A stretch of 64,000 nt of DNA from Calliphora vicina (lineage: Eukaryota; Arthropoda; Insecta; Diptera; Calliphoridae): contig NC_088781.1 in NCBI RefSeq assembly GCF_958450345.1, positions 77,558,806 to 77,622,805 on the forward strand. The letters run 5' to 3'. Shown one piece after another: positions 41,774 to 53,930 of the stretch (position 1 is its first letter; each line of letters begins with the position of its first letter). The position numbers and the translations under genes were made by a program. Below the pieces are notes generated by a model that saw nothing but the letters and a program-made list of their open reading frames with translations, made no database searches and was not told the DNA's origin.

Positions 41774-42670
41774 TAGATGGCATCCGCCCACAGATCGAAT
41801 ATCAAAAATCTGACTATACGGTGTTACCCGCTAGGCTATTCTGAAGATTCCCTGACAATTTCATCAAAATCGGTCCAGAAGTTTTTTATAAACATATATA
41901 GATGGTATTAGCGGTATAATGTAAAAATTTGATTTTGCCAAGCCCCTCCGCCCACAGACCGAAAATCAAAAATCTGACTTTACAGTGTTACCCGCCAGGC
42001 TATTCTGAAGATTCGCTGAAAATTTCCAGCCGTTTTTGAGTTCATTCGGAACATACATACCCACATACAAACATCCATTTTTATATTTATAGATAGAAGA
42101 TTAGCAACACTATTTCTGTTTTGTAGTTGACAAAAATATTAATTAGCCTAATTCAGCTACATCGGCATGAGTAGTCGTGTGGCTGTGTAGCATGCTGTCG
42201 TCAAAATAATCGTCTTCATATAAACGTGTGTATTTTATTTTTGACAGATTTAAGTTGGTAGCCTGCTGTGTTGAATGTGTTTAATGTATTATAATCATTA
42301 CGCCATGGTACCAACGATCAAACAAAGAGATTGTGAACATATATAAATTAACGAAACACTTACTGGCATACCTAAAAACGGGCGGCAAGCGTTTTTTAGT
42401 TGTCAAAAATTCTCACGCCCAAACAATTTGTATGTAGCATACCGAAATAACGCGGCGGAAACGCTTTGCAATTGAAAAATCCAATTTTGACAGCGCGTTT
42501 AACAGTGAAGTTAGTTGCAAAACACAACAAATGTAAACAAATAAATAATGAAGGAGAAACAAATAAGCAAAAACAACCACAGGCAACTTTGACAGTTCAC
42601 TTATCTTTTTACAAAAACAAAGTACCTGTTGTTTTTGTATATGTTATGTATATGTTCTATAAATTCTAGA

Positions 42671-43335
42671 CCAAAGTAAATTAATAAAGTAGACTCAGTA
42701 GAACAGCTGACTATTTTTTTTACTTTGGTCTGAACTGTCAATTCACTTGTGGTTGTTGTGGCGAAAAATACAACAAGCCCAAAAGCAAAAACAACAACAG
42801 ACAACTTTGACAGCTCAGACCAAGGTATATTAATTATAAGGTAGTGTTATCAGACCAGCTGATCGTTTTTTGCTACTATGTTAATTTTTCGCCGTAATGC
42901 ATTATAAATGTCAAACTTTGTTTACATTTTGTAAATGTCAAACTTTGTGTTGCTATTAAATTCGTTTATGTTTTAAAACCAATAATAATACTACACGAAA
43001 TTTGTTTTATTTTTAAAAACATCAAATTAAATTACAAACAGATTCAAATTTATAAACATTTTTTGTTTAACAAAAATTCGCTTTGATTTATTTGTGAGCT
43101 GTTTTTGACATTTTTCCCTGCCAGCCAATTCGCCTTCAAATGCAGGCACAATGTCAAACTACATATAAAAAATACAACCAATTCGCTCGGTATTCTGAAT
43201 TCGCCGATGACACCACCTTATAATTAATATACCTTGGCTCAGACCTTAAACCAAAAACAAAATTCCTTGTGGATTTTGTAAATGTTGTATTTGTTGTAGT
43301 ACTGTCGCTACTTTATTAATTTACTTTGGATGAGA
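42671..43335. mobile_element. Outer MITE with CCAAAGTAAATTAATAAAG ends
   Basis: CCAAAGTAAATTAATAAAGT at 42671 is inverted at 43313-43335. A third such end, inverted, lies at 42720-42728. The ends resemble those of the nested element at 42821-43235, so related elements appear to have inserted into each other. No clear duplication was found for the outer element. Confidence 0.5.
42821..43235. mobile_element. MITE with CAAGGTATATTAA ends and 8 bp duplication
   Basis: The inverted ends start CAAGGTATATTAATTATAAG and match for about 27 bp. GCTCAGAC flanks both sides exactly (42813-42820, 43236-43243). Related to 25925-26163. No gene. Confidence 0.85.
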
Positions 43336-43518
43336 CAGTTACAAAAAATTATCTCCTCCAACAAAGAGCGTAAAAATACAAATATTTCATTCAGTTGTTG
43401 ACAACATTCAACAAAGCAGATGTCTTGCGGATATTTTATTTTTTCAACTTTTCGCAAACTTAAGTACACTGTAAATTAATTAATATATCCAAGCCACCTT
43501 AATACATGTATGAATAAA

Positions 43519-44194
43519 TTATACCCTTCACCATGAGTTGCACGGGTATATATAAGTTTGTCATTCCGTTTGTAATTTCCACATTTTTCATTTGCGACCC
43601 CATAAAGTATATATATTCTGGATCGTTATAGATAGCGGAATTGATATAGCCATGTCCGCCTATCCGTCTGTGTGTTGAAATCAACTTTCCGAAGCCCCCA
43701 AATAACTTACATACACGATTCATACATCAATATCTCCGAAATCAAATGTCTGAGATATAAAGAAAAAACTAGGACAACCTCGATTTTTGACCTATTTTTG
43801 GGTATATCTGGATTACTAAGTCATTAATATAGACAATATGGATATCTAATGATAGATATTTCAAAGACCTTTGCAACGACGTATATAAAACCATAGTAAG
43901 TTGGACATACAATGGGTCAAAAATATTTTTTAACCCGAATTTTTTTTTCATCAAAAAATTTTTCGTAAATTCTTTTTCCAAAAAAATTAATTAAAGAAAT
44001 TAAAAAAAAAAAATTTTAAAAAACTATTTTTAAAAAAAATTAAAAAACAATTTGGAAAAAAAAAATTTTTTAAAAAAATGTTAAAACATTAAAAAAAAAT
44101 TTTGATTTTGTTTAAATAAAAATATTTTTAAGTATAATTTGGTGAAGGGTATATAAGATACGGCACAGCCGAATATAGCTCTCTTACTTGTTTT
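43519..44194. mobile_element. Fly interspersed repeat R, copy 1
   Basis: Starts ATTATACCCTTCACCATGAG, includes ATATAAGTTTGTCATTCCGT and ends GGTGAAGGGTATATAAGATA with the interrupted palindrome CGGCACAGCCG and CTCTTACTTG. The same elements border copies at 45005-46905 and 53571-53930. The class is unclear to me. Confidence 0.6.
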
Positions 44195-44530
44195 TTCTTT
44201 GTTTATTGCTATGTATAATTTACAGAATAATAATGAGAATTAATAACACTGTGCATGAAATTGACACTTTTTTTAAAAAACTATTTTTAAAAAAAATAAA
44301 AAAACAATTTGGAAAAAAAAAATTTTTTAAAAATGTTAAAACTTTAAAAAAAAATTTTTGATTTTGTTTAAATAAAAATATTTTGAAGTATAATTTGGTG
44401 AAGGGTATATAAGATACGGCACAGCCGAATATAGCTCTCTTACTGGTTTTTTCTTTGTTTATTGCTATGTATAATTTACAGAATAATAATGAGAATTAAT
44501 AACACTGTGCATGAAATTGACACTTTTTTC
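44016..44530 (+). repeat. Tandem duplication, period about 256 bp
   Basis: The right end of repeat R plus about 80 bp of flank is duplicated: GGTGAAGGGTATATAAGATA occurs at 44141 and 44397, and GCATGAAATTGACACTTTTT at about 44255 and 44510. The unit contains long A and T runs. Confidence 0.85.
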
Positions 44531-45004
44531 TGTCAGGAGGGGCACTCAAGTCGGGTACGCTGAATTCAGTGATGCTAACCGTTTTTTTTTTTAGGTTAGT
44601 TCGTATTTTCGAGATATACCGTTATTTCGAAAATGGAGGAGGTTGTATAAATAGTGCCTGCGGTTGCATAAATCATAACTAAAGTCGGAACTAGTAAAAC
44701 AGAAACTAAAAAATAGTTCATAGATAGTTGTAGATCTTATTCAGAATTCATAACTAGCTTAGTTACTGCTTTGACATGTAGAGAAAACAAAATGTCGATA
44801 ATATTTTGATCGATATATACTGTAATTAATTAAAAGGCTTATAAAGCTATTAAGAAACTATTTTTGTTCTCTAAAAAGTACATACATAATTTATAGTTAT
44901 AGTTTGTATGTAAATCAATTAAAATAAGGGCATGTAAAATTAAATTTTTCAATAGAATGTTGTTGACAAAAAAAAACACATCATGAAATCAATCAGCTGT
45001 TTTT
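44531..45004. other. Unassigned gap
   Basis: No gene or repeat ends are recognised. Confidence 0.4.
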
Positions 45005-46905
45005 ATACCCTCCACCACCATAAGTGGTGAATGAGGGTATATATAAGTTTGTCATTCCGTGTGTAACATTGAGAAATATTCATCTGAGACCCAAAAAAGT
45101 ACATATATTAATGATCCTTATGAAATTCTAAGTCGATTGAGCTATGTCCGTCTGTCTGTCTGTGTAAAACACGGTCACGTCCAAAATAGACAAACAAAAT
45201 TGTTAAACTTGCAAGAAAAATGTTTATTGTTCTCCTAAGCAGTTTGGTATTGAAAATCAGCAAAATCGGTTCAGTGGAACCAGATTTATGAACCAAAATG
45301 TTAGACAACCTAAAAAAAACATGATAATTTTAAAATTGTTTTTGTTATATGTGCAAATATATTGCAGATAATACCATCAAATTTTGAACAAATTATTTTT
45401 ATATTAAAAGGACTAACTCTGGTAAAAAATTATGGGAATAGGTCCATGATTTCTCCTCCATACAAATTTCTTCCCGAATTATGGTTATATGGTCTGTAAA
45501 TGCCTACAAAATTGCAGTATCCACCCACAATTCAGGACAAATAAGTTTTGTGCTTAAAAAAATCACAACACCAAATTTTTTGTGGATCGGCCCATGTTTG
45601 ACCATATCCCCCATATAAAGTTCAATTCCGAAAATCACTTAAATAAGCATAAATGTCTTATTAATATCGTTATTAAGTTTAAATTCGTCATAAATAGTCC
45701 CAATATATACCAAAATCGCTATACCTAATTCTATGAAGATCGCCCAATAATTGGTTATAGCTCCCATAAGGTCCACTTCCAAAAATCAGTTAAGTACTCA
45801 AAAATCTCTTATAAATTCCTTTATCATGCTAAAATTCGACAAAAATAATACTCATATACATATATATCGCTGTACCAAATTGGCCGATAATTGGTCATAG
45901 CTCCCCTATAAGGCCCATTTCCGAAAAAGATATTCACCTTAAAAATTATTTAAAACATCGATATCAAAATAAAATTATGAACTGATCAGTAATTTGTATC
46001 CAGCAATCATACTACTGGATTTTGTGAATATCGGTCCATATTTAACCATAGCTCCCATATAAGGTCCACTCCCGAAAATCGCTAAACTCCTCATAAATTT
46101 CTTACAAATATAGTTATCAGGTTGAAATTCGAAACAAATTTGTTCAATATATGTACACAAAAATCGATGTACCAAATGTTATAATGATAGGCCCATAATT
46201 GGCCTCCATATAAGAATCATTTCCGGAAAACACATTAACCTGCACAAATATTTAAAATAATCTGTACTGAACCAAAATTTTACACCGATCACTAATTTGT
46301 ATCCAAGAATCTTACTACAAGATTTTTAAAATATTGGTCCATAATTAACCATATCTCTCATATAATGTCCACTTTTGATAATGGCGTTGTTTATATAAAA
46401 TTGTACAAAAATAGCTCTCAAATACTTAGGTCCATAATAGGTAGCTTCCATATATTGAACCAAAATAGTACACTGAATTTTGTGAATATTGGTCAATATT
46501 TCGCAACAACTCCAATATAAATTCATAAAAATCACGTTAAAATATTTTATGACAATCGACTCATAATAGGTCATAGCTCCCATATAAGTCCCACAACCCA
46601 ATAGCTTGAAATTTGTCTAAATATATTTGTATAGCCTTTTTTATAATCTGTTTCTTCACTTGAGGTTAAAAGGGAAAAATGTTGATCCAAACGTATTATC
46701 TTATTATTAAGTATATAAATTGTTAAATTTCATACGTTCCAATAGGAATTTCAATTATATTATGTACTTTTGAAATAAAATATCTTCTGCGTAAACTAGT
46801 ATTTCTAACAATTGTTAAGTATATTATTCAGTTGTTATACCATCATATTTAGGTGGAGGGTATATAAGATTCGGCACGGCCGAATATAGTACTCTTACTT
46901 GTTTT
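45005..46905. mobile_element. Fly interspersed repeat R, long copy
   Basis: Begins TATACCCTCCACCACCATAA and ends GGTGGAGGGTATATAAGATT with CGGCACGGCCG and CTCTTACTTG. The interior is made of diverged ~150-200 bp repeats containing CATAGCTCCCATATAAGG and ACTTCCGAAAATC, at about 45770, 45897, 46048, 46190 and 46575. No protein-coding sequence is convincing. Confidence 0.65.
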
Positions 46906-46908
46906 GAA

Positions 46909-47191
46909 TGTATTAGTTAGCATTTAGTTACAACTTTACCCATGATTAAGTGCTAACTAATTGTGCTGAAAGTAACCAATTGTGAATAACTTAAATAGGT
47001 ACTTGAAAAGTTAACACTTGGCGATCGTTTATGAATATGCGCCATAGTGACTATTTAAGCTGTTGTACATTTGAATAAATAAAGAGTTGTTACAAATTTT
47101 AAACTACTAAACTGCTTTTATTTGCAATCAAAAGAATACGGTTTATTTAAAGGAAATATAACACCGTTTTTAAAAAGGTAAAATTGTAACA
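46909..47191 (+). repeat. 5' LTR of the gypsy remnant
   Basis: TGTATTAGTT...TTGTAACA, 283 bp, with CTATTTAAG near 47053 as a possible TATA element and AATAAATAAA near 47083 for polyadenylation. Without a 3' LTR for comparison the left border is a best guess. Confidence 0.55.
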
Positions 47192-47226
47192 ATTGGTGTC
47201 AGAAGTGGGATTGCAAAATAATAAGC

Positions 47227-47650
47227 ATGAAGTTTGAGAAGCTAAAAGTGGAGGTAAAGCTTATAATAAAGCAGAATTGAAAAAAGACTGATATATGAAT
47301 TCAAGCGGCGTGGTATTGACATCGGAGCTCACGAATTCGAGTATAAAGAAGTTTCTAAATGTGCAACAGTAAGCAGCATGGATTTAAGTAAAATGTTCGA
47401 GGATATGATGGAAAAAATGGAAGCAGCCAACGAAAAAATTCTTTCTGTAGTTGAAGAAACTTTAAATTAAACAACGAGAAGCTGTTAGCTGAAGTTAAAG
47501 AAAGTTCTAAAGACTCAAACAGCCGAGTTGATAATCTTGAAACCGTAAGTCAGCTACTTTAACAAAAAGCTGTCCGACCTAGAGAGTGGTCTGGAAAAAC
47601 AATGACATGATACTGATAATAAATTGCTCGATCTGGAAATGTAAATTAAT
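47227..47650 (+). pseudogene. gypsy gag, N-terminal part
   Basis: Segments in shifted frames include YEFKRRGIDIGAHEFEYKEV and MDLSKMFEDMMEKMEAANEK (ATG at 47380), followed by a charged helical region (LLAEVKESSKDSNSRVDNLE) that looks like a coiled coil. Stops interrupt the frame. The BEL insertion at 47656 separates it from the remainder of gag at 57002-57300. Gag packages the element's RNA. Confidence 0.55.
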
Positions 47651-47656
47651 AATCTT

Positions 47657-48196
47657 TGTCGCCAATGGCTCGTATATTTATTTAAATTTATTACGATTTT
47701 TAATTTTATTAATTTTGAATTATTTTGGTTTGATTATATTATTGTTTGTGAGCTACCTTAATGTTTACTTAAATTGTCTTATTTACCAATTGTATGTTTG
47801 GTTCATTTGTCCGTTAGGATTTTTTATATTGTTTTGTAATCCCTTTTGTTCATATTTGTTTACGAACTAATCGCACTTTTTGTCCCTAAATTATACTGCA
47901 GTATTTTCATTCAGTTTATTTATTTGGAAATGAACTGTTGTAATAGTACATAAACAAAAAGAAATTTGTTGGCTCAGTAATAACTGGCTTTAGAATTAAA
48001 ATTGTTTGTTGGGGATAAAGACTGCGGTAAGTTGCTTAATGTATTTATAAGTTATTTTTTAGTAATAAGTTATCTTTTTAGAAATAAACGGTTGCTCAAG
48101 TATATGCATCATTAATTGTAAATTTGTGGTTCATTTATTTGGGACTTGTTAAATTCGCTGTCCTCAACATATAGGCTCAGGTCGCAGCTAGCGACA
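47657..48196 (+). repeat. 5' LTR of the second BEL/Pao element
   Basis: 540 bp; TG...CA borders. An open frame 47586-47870 that crosses the LTR border is not a gene. Confidence 0.9.
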
Positions 48197-48219
48197 AATT
48201 TTATTTCGCAACCTTTGAG

Positions 48220-48605
48220 CGAACTTGTGGTTCCTTGTCGGAACACATTTTATTGGATTTTGTGGTTCCTTGCCTGTCGGAAAATTTTACTTGTACTTTA
48301 TGTGAATTTGTGGTTCCAAGCAGCCGGAACAAATAGAAATAATTGTGAAGCCGTTCCATGCCTGCCGGTACAAGTGTTTAAATAAAAGTATGAAATTTTT
48401 GTGGTTCCTTACACGCCGGAACGAGTAAAACTTTAAGCTGAATTTGTGTGAAATTGTAACCTGTACTGCTGGAACAAATTGTGTTTTTTATTTGTGATAA
48501 ATTGTGTGGTTCCTTGGCTACCGGAGCAATTAAATTTTAATCTGCAGTGAATAGCAATTAATTTGTGAATTTTTGTGAAGCCCCAAGCCTGCCGGAACAA
48601 ATTTA
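48220..48605 (+). repeat. Tandem leader repeats in the BEL/Pao 5' region
   Basis: About eight imperfect copies, 35-65 bp apart, of TTGTGGTTCCTTGCCTGCCG followed by GAACAAAT lie near 48223, 48258, 48307, 48349, 48400, 48455, 48503 and 48574. They sit between the LTR and the gag start at 48689. Confidence 0.75.
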
Positions 48606-48688
48606 TTTTTTTTGTAAAATATTTGGAGTGTGTTGCTGTTTAATATTTGTTAATTTATGTGCCCTTTGAAAACATTTGTGATTCAAGA

Positions 48689-50397
48689 TGAAACGGTCGC
48701 CATCTAGAAAAAGCTTTCGTTTGCAGACAGCAACGAGCCAAAATGTGAAAAGTCCACGCCTGCCAGAACAGATAGTTCAGCAAATGCTTCTCAAATGTCG
48801 TCGGTACAAAATATCAGTTCAGTTGCCCTCGGAACAACAACAACGGTACCTAGTGCCTATATAAGTGCCCCTAGAGAACCGACACCTGCTGTATCAACGC
48901 AAAACATTTTCAGTTCAACAAGTGAAGAGCCCTTTAGTCTGCCGCCGTTAGTGCCTTCTCTAATGTGAGAACCCAGCCACCACAAACCATATCGTCTGAT
49001 AATGAGAACCTGCAACGACAAATTGACATCCTGCAAGCTCAATTGGCAAACGCTCAACGTGCTTTAAGAGCAAATCAAAATTTAAATACGCCGAATGTTA
49101 TTGGACATAATGCGCCAGTCATCCAAAGTATTAGCAGTGGCCCTGAGAACATGGTTGATCGCCGGAATCCAACGCCATATTAATATGTTAGTCAGTCAGA
49201 CCAGTTGATGACATCTCAGCCTCATATTGTTTCCCCTCCTATAGTGCCCATGCCAGTACAACGCAAACTTTATGATCTGCCCGAATTTTGTGGTACTCCC
49301 GAGGACTGGCCAATGTTTTTGTCTGCCCTTGAACATTCGACAGCGGCATATTCATATAATCATTTTGAAAATTGCAGAAGGCTTTGAAAGGTGAAGCCAG
49401 AGAGTGCGTGAAGTCGTTTCTCATCCACCCAAATAATGTGCCAACAGTTATAGAGCAATTAAAGCTACAATATGGTCGCCCAGAGTTGCTTATTCGATGC
49501 CAATTGCAACAGATGAAGGAAGTTCAGCCCATAGCAGAAACCGCGATCGATAAATTGGTGCCGTATTCCATTAAGGTCAGAAATTTAGCAGCATTTTTGG
49601 AATCTGCCAATGGTTATCAACATTTGTCGAATCCAACACTCATGGAGGAGTTAGTCCAGAAGCTTCCAATTAGCAAACGTTTGGATTGGGCCCAGTTTGC
49701 TTCAACTTTACCTCAGTTGCCGACTATTTTGGATTTTAGTACCTGGCTCCAGCGTGTTGCAAATTTGGTAAGAAGTGTGCAAATAAGTAGTTCAAGTGGC
49801 AATAGATCTAGCAGTGATCTAAAACGAAAAGTGGTTTTATATGCTTCTGATGGCCCAGAACGTCAGTTAAAATGTTTTTATTGTGTTGGCCCACATAAAA
49901 TTTTTGATTGTAAGAAATTTTTAGAATTGAGTGTGCCTAATAGATGGAGTGAAGTGTTATGTTTTTCGTGTCTCAGTGGTGGCCATTCAAGTAAAGATTG
50001 TCGTCGGCGTAAGCAGTGTCCAATGGAAAAGTGCCAAAGAAATCACAATAAATTATTGCATGAAACTAAACCTAATGAACCAAGTGAACGATCCGTAAAT
50101 GTGCCGCCAACAGAGAGGGCTGCAACAGCCGAGCCAGTGCTTAGTTGTGTTTCCAGTGCTAGTGAAAAAAGTGATTTGTTGTTCAGAGTGCTCCCAGTGG
50201 TTCTTTATGGACCAAATTGTGCTATTGAAACTTATGCACTCCTAGATGAAGGTTCTTCGGTCACGATGATGGATAGATCTTTAGTAAGACAGTTTGGACT
50301 GCATGGTCGACAAAGTCAATTGAATTTGGGTTGGTATGGTGGTAAATCGGCACAAGAACCAGTTATGGTGGTGGATCTTCATGTGAGCGGTGTTTAA
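48689..50397 (+). pseudogene. BEL/Pao gag and protease
   Basis: Starts MKRSPSRKSFRLQTATS at 48689 and is soon broken. Frames 48965-49183 (coiled-coil segment LQRQIDILQAQLANAQRAL) and 49205-49387 (LYDLPEFCGTPEDWPMFLSA, DUF1759 region) lead to 49372-50397. That frame has the rest of gag, two zinc knuckles (CFYCVGPHKIFDC; CFSCLSGGHSSKDC) and the protease motif YALLDEGSSVTMMD, in which the usual active-site Asp context is L-D-E-G-S. Protease would cut the Gag-Pol polyprotein. Stops between frames show decay. Confidence 0.85.
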
Positions 50398-52155
50398 TAA
50401 GAAGAGGAAATATGCTTTGAAAAATGTGTATGGTGTCTCGAATTTGAAGTTGCCTAGTCAGAGTTTTAATGCGGATTTAGTAAAGAATCATGGTGTGCCT
50501 TTCAGCTCATATGAATGTGTGGCTCCAAAGGTATTAATTGGTTTAGACCATTGCCATTTAGGATTGCCCGATGAAATAGTTCCTTTGGAAGATGCTGGTC
50601 CATATGCTGCCAATACTCCTCTTGGATGGGTTGTTTTTGGAAACGTGACAGGAGTTCGCCCTGGAACACAAACTTGTTTGCTGACACAGTTGGATAATTA
50701 AAATAATTTGGTGACAAATTATTTTGAAACTGAAAATTTTGGGGTTAAGGCTCTACCAGTGATTGAGTCAAGAGATGATTTACGTGCACGAGAGATATTG
50801 ACGGATAGCTATTCCATGGCCCTTAATAGATTTTTTGGAATGGAAAGAAAAATGAAAAATAATCCTGAATTTGGTGCGGCCCATAAACAAATAATGAGTG
50901 AATATTTGCAGAAGCGGTATGTACGCAAATTATCATTGAGTGAAGTTGATACATTTCATCCGAGAACGTGGTACTTGCCCCACTTTGGTGTCGTAAAACC
51001 TAATAAGCCAGGGAAGATTCGTATGGTCTTCGATGCAGCAGCAAAGGTGGAAGGTGTCTCGTTGAATTCAAAGTTATTGAAAGGCCCTCAGCACTACAAA
51101 CAGTTGCCATCAGTTTTATTTAATTCTAGAATCGGTTCCGCAGCTGTTTCATCAAGTTGTTGTTGCTGAGGAAAACAGGTGTTCGCAGAGAGGAAGTATT
51201 GCCCGTTATGTGAAGAAAAGAAATGCAATGGTGCATCGAAATTGTTTCCCTAGAGCTGTGAAGTCAATCATCGGAGGTGGTTGTGGCTCTAGAAGGATGT
51301 TCAAATCATCAGGTTAGTTTCTCAGGTGGCTTAAATGAGTTGGACGGTTCAACTGAAAAGGTACTTGGCATATTTTGGGATTCAAAGGATGACGCGTTCA
51401 AATTTGTTTTGAAATTCCTTCGTGTGAATTCTGACGTCATCCTTGTTAAAAGGTGTCAAACAAAGCGTGAGTTATTATGTGTCGTAATGTCCATTTTTGA
51501 TCCACTTGGTTTTTTGTGCCATTTTATGATAACTGCCAAACTTTTGATGATAGAAGTCTGGAGACATAGTGTACTTTGGGACGAGATGTTGCCCGCGTCA
51601 TTACAAGCGATGTGGAATAAATGGCGCCAAGACCTAAGAAATGTTGTCCATGTGAAGGTTCCACGAATTTCTTTTGGAAATGGCTTGACCTTGGAGTTAG
51701 AGCTGCATGTTTTTGTTGATGCCAGTGAAGATGCTTTCGGTGCAGTGGCCTATTGGAGATATACAACATCTGATGGACAAATAGGAGTGTCGTTTATATC
51801 TGCCAAGTCCAAATGTGCCCAATTGAAATGTATAACCATTCCCAGATTAGAACTACAAGCCGACGTTTTGGGGACCCGCTTGATGGACACTATAATGAAG
51901 GAACATGAACTCAAAGTTTCTCGTCGAATCTGTTGGAGTGACTCTACAACCGTCATTAGTTGGATTGGTTCTGAAAGCAGGAGATATAAACCATTTGTTG
52001 CCCATCGAAGTGCCGAAATACTTGATTCGACACGCCCAACTGATTGGAGATGGTTGCCTACTGATCTCAATGTTGCCGATGATACTAAAAGAGCTAAAAA
52101 TGAAGTTGATTTTTCCATTGAAACACGTTGGGTCCAAGGGCCACAGTTTTTGTAG
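50390..52155 (+). pseudogene. BEL/Pao reverse transcriptase and RNase H
   Basis: Frame 50390-50701 holds the segment after protease (LIGLDHCHLGLPDE, TPLGWVVFGNV). Frame 50708-51169 starts the polymerase: YLPHFGVVKPNKPGKIRMVF, DAAAKVEGVSLNS and LLKGPQHYKQLPSVLF. The palm with the catalytic YxDD is missing between 51169 and 51277. Frame 51277-52155 resumes with STEKVLGIFWD, CVVMSIFDPLGFL, then RNase H: HVFVDASEDAFGAVAYW, ITIPRLELQADVLGTRL and CWSDSTTVISWI. The usual NPAD motif is NVAD. No polymerase activity is possible. Confidence 0.85.
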
Positions 52156-52203
52156 GAAAACGAAGCTGACTGGCCGAATAAGAATTCTGAGAAATCTGCT
52201 GAT

Positions 52204-52886
52204 TTGTGTGAAGAAGAATTACGCCCCAAATTTGTCATGCTGATTAGTACAAATTTAGTTATTGGTTTTAATCGTTTTTCTTCATTTCTCAGGCTTAAAC
52301 GAACAATGGCTTGGGTTCTGAGATTTATCAATCGCTGCCGAAAATATGATAAATGTAATGGTTCGAGATGCCTGTGTGCTGAAGAGTTAAGGGTTGCTGA
52401 AACTAGTCTGTGTCGTCTGTCCCAAGAGGAGTGTTTCGCCTTTGAAATAAACGTTTTAAAATCTCGTGGATCTTTAAAAAAGGACAACGAGTTATTTTCC
52501 CTTTTGATAAAAATAATTTACTTCGAGTGAGCGGTCGTATTGATGCTGCGAGTTGGTTGCCTTTAGATGCCAGGCACCCCATTATTTTGTCGCCCTGTCA
52601 CCGCAACTATTTGTTGCCCATGTGCATAATAAAATGAGACATCAAAATTTTGAGGCTACCATAGGCGAAATAAGGAAAAGGTTCTGGATTCCACGACTAC
52701 GACATCAAATTGCAACATTTGTAAGATTCGTCGTGCCGTTCCAGTAGCTCCTTTTATGGGATCGTTGCCAAGTGATAGACTAACTCCATATGTCCGGCCA
52801 TTTACTTATACTGGTGTTGACTATTTTGGCCCATTAAATGTGACTGTTGGTAGACGTCATGAAAAACGTTGGGTTGCCCTGTTTAC
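52204..52886 (+). pseudogene. BEL/Pao integrase, N-terminal part
   Basis: Frames 52204-52530 and 52553-52747 contain the region between RNase H and integrase and the zinc-binding domain (HNKMRHQNFEATIGEIRKRF). Then, in another frame, YTGVDYFGPLNVT brings the first catalytic Asp. Coding stops abruptly at ...WVALFTCL near 52886, where an element is inserted; it resumes at 54199 and again at 55636. Confidence 0.8.
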
Positions 52887-53228
52887 GTGCCTTACAATTA
52901 CAAGTGTTTTTGCCTGTAAAATTGTGAACTTGTGAATAATTGTGTTTCATCAAAATACAATTACAAGTTTGTAGCTACAAGTGAATTTTACAAGTCACAA
53001 GTCTACAAGTCATACTTCTACAAGTGGTCACTAAACTAAATTTGCACTTGTAAACTTGTAGAATTGTAGAAAAAAAGCTTAGGGTCGACGGAGACCCTCA
53101 GACAATTTTTTACAAGTTACAAGTGAATTATAAATTGAAATAAAATTTGATTTTTAACTATTTTTTAATAAAAATTAAAATCTAAAAATTTTAATATTAA
53201 TTAGCATTTGGTTACCTTAATATAGAAA

Positions 53229-53336
53229 GACCCTAACTCGTGTTTTTTTAAGTCGAAATTTTTATGCTAAATGTGATATATGATATTTATCGAAAGAATC
53301 GAAAATCTGGGCTTATAAAAAACACGAGTTAGGGCC
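53229..53336. repeat. Foldback MITE, 108 bp
   Basis: GACCCTAACTCGTGTTTTTT on the left and, inward from the right, GGCCCTAACTCGTGTTTTTT form near-perfect inverted repeats. No target duplication was recognised. Confidence 0.65.
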
Positions 53337-53570
53337 TTTATATATTAAAGTAACGATTTATTTATTTGTAAATAGAAGTTATGCCACCTAATTTTAAGGC
53401 GATTGATGTAGGGTATCATATGGTCGGGCTTCAACGACTATACTTTCATATTTTTTTTGCATTTGGGAATAGCCACTTTGGAAATCTAAACATATATAGA
53501 CAATTCTAAATTAGTAAGCAAAATTGCAAAAGTATTTATTTTTTATCAGTCCCCGCACATTTTCCGATAG

Positions 53571-53930
53571 ATTGGGTATAAACAAGAGAGCTATATTTGG
53601 CTGTGCCGAATATTATATACCCTTCACCAAATTATACTTCAAAATACAAATTTTAAATATATTTAAGTAAAGAAAATTTCTTGTTTTTTTTTAAATTTTT
53701 GTAAAAAAAATTCAGCTCCAAATAAGTTTTATATACACAAAATTCATGTCACCAAATTTTGTTACGATCGGTCCATAATTGGTTATAGCTCCCATATAAG
53801 GTCCACTTCCGAAAATCACTCAAAAATATAAATTATTGAAATTTTAAAAGAAAATTTTTTTTTCTCTTTTACTTATTGTAGGGTATTATATGGTCGGGCT
53901 TGACCGACCATACTTTCTTACTTGTTTATA
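53571..53930. mobile_element. Fly interspersed repeat R, short copy
   Basis: AACAAGAGAGCTATATTTGG...TATACCCTTCACC at the left, CATAGCTCCCATATAAGG near 53785, and GGTCGGGCTTGACCGACC, an interrupted palindrome, then CTTACTTG at the right. Confidence 0.6.

Larger units (their letters stand above)
40332..42093 (-). mobile_element. Composite Helitron remnant
   Basis: On the minus strand it starts TCTATAAATATAAAAATGG after an A (42094) and ends CTAG (40335-40332). It carries helicase remnants at 40380-40860, a copy of repeat B at 41007-41460 and a nested small Helitron at 41479-41773. It shares its order with 12205-13343, but lacks about 17 bp next to the 3' end that contain the terminal hairpin region. 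Confidence 0.6.

Noticed and set aside
41555..41791. Gene of 78 codons
   Set aside because: It starts outside and reads through the small Helitron; the same frame is a by-product of the repeat.
47586..47870. Membrane-like protein of 94 codons
   Set aside because: It crosses the border of a BEL LTR; the similar frame at 56398 crosses the 3' LTR.
51750..52487. Minus-strand frame of 245 codons
   Set aside because: Antisense to BEL RNase H and integrase, which have the family motifs.
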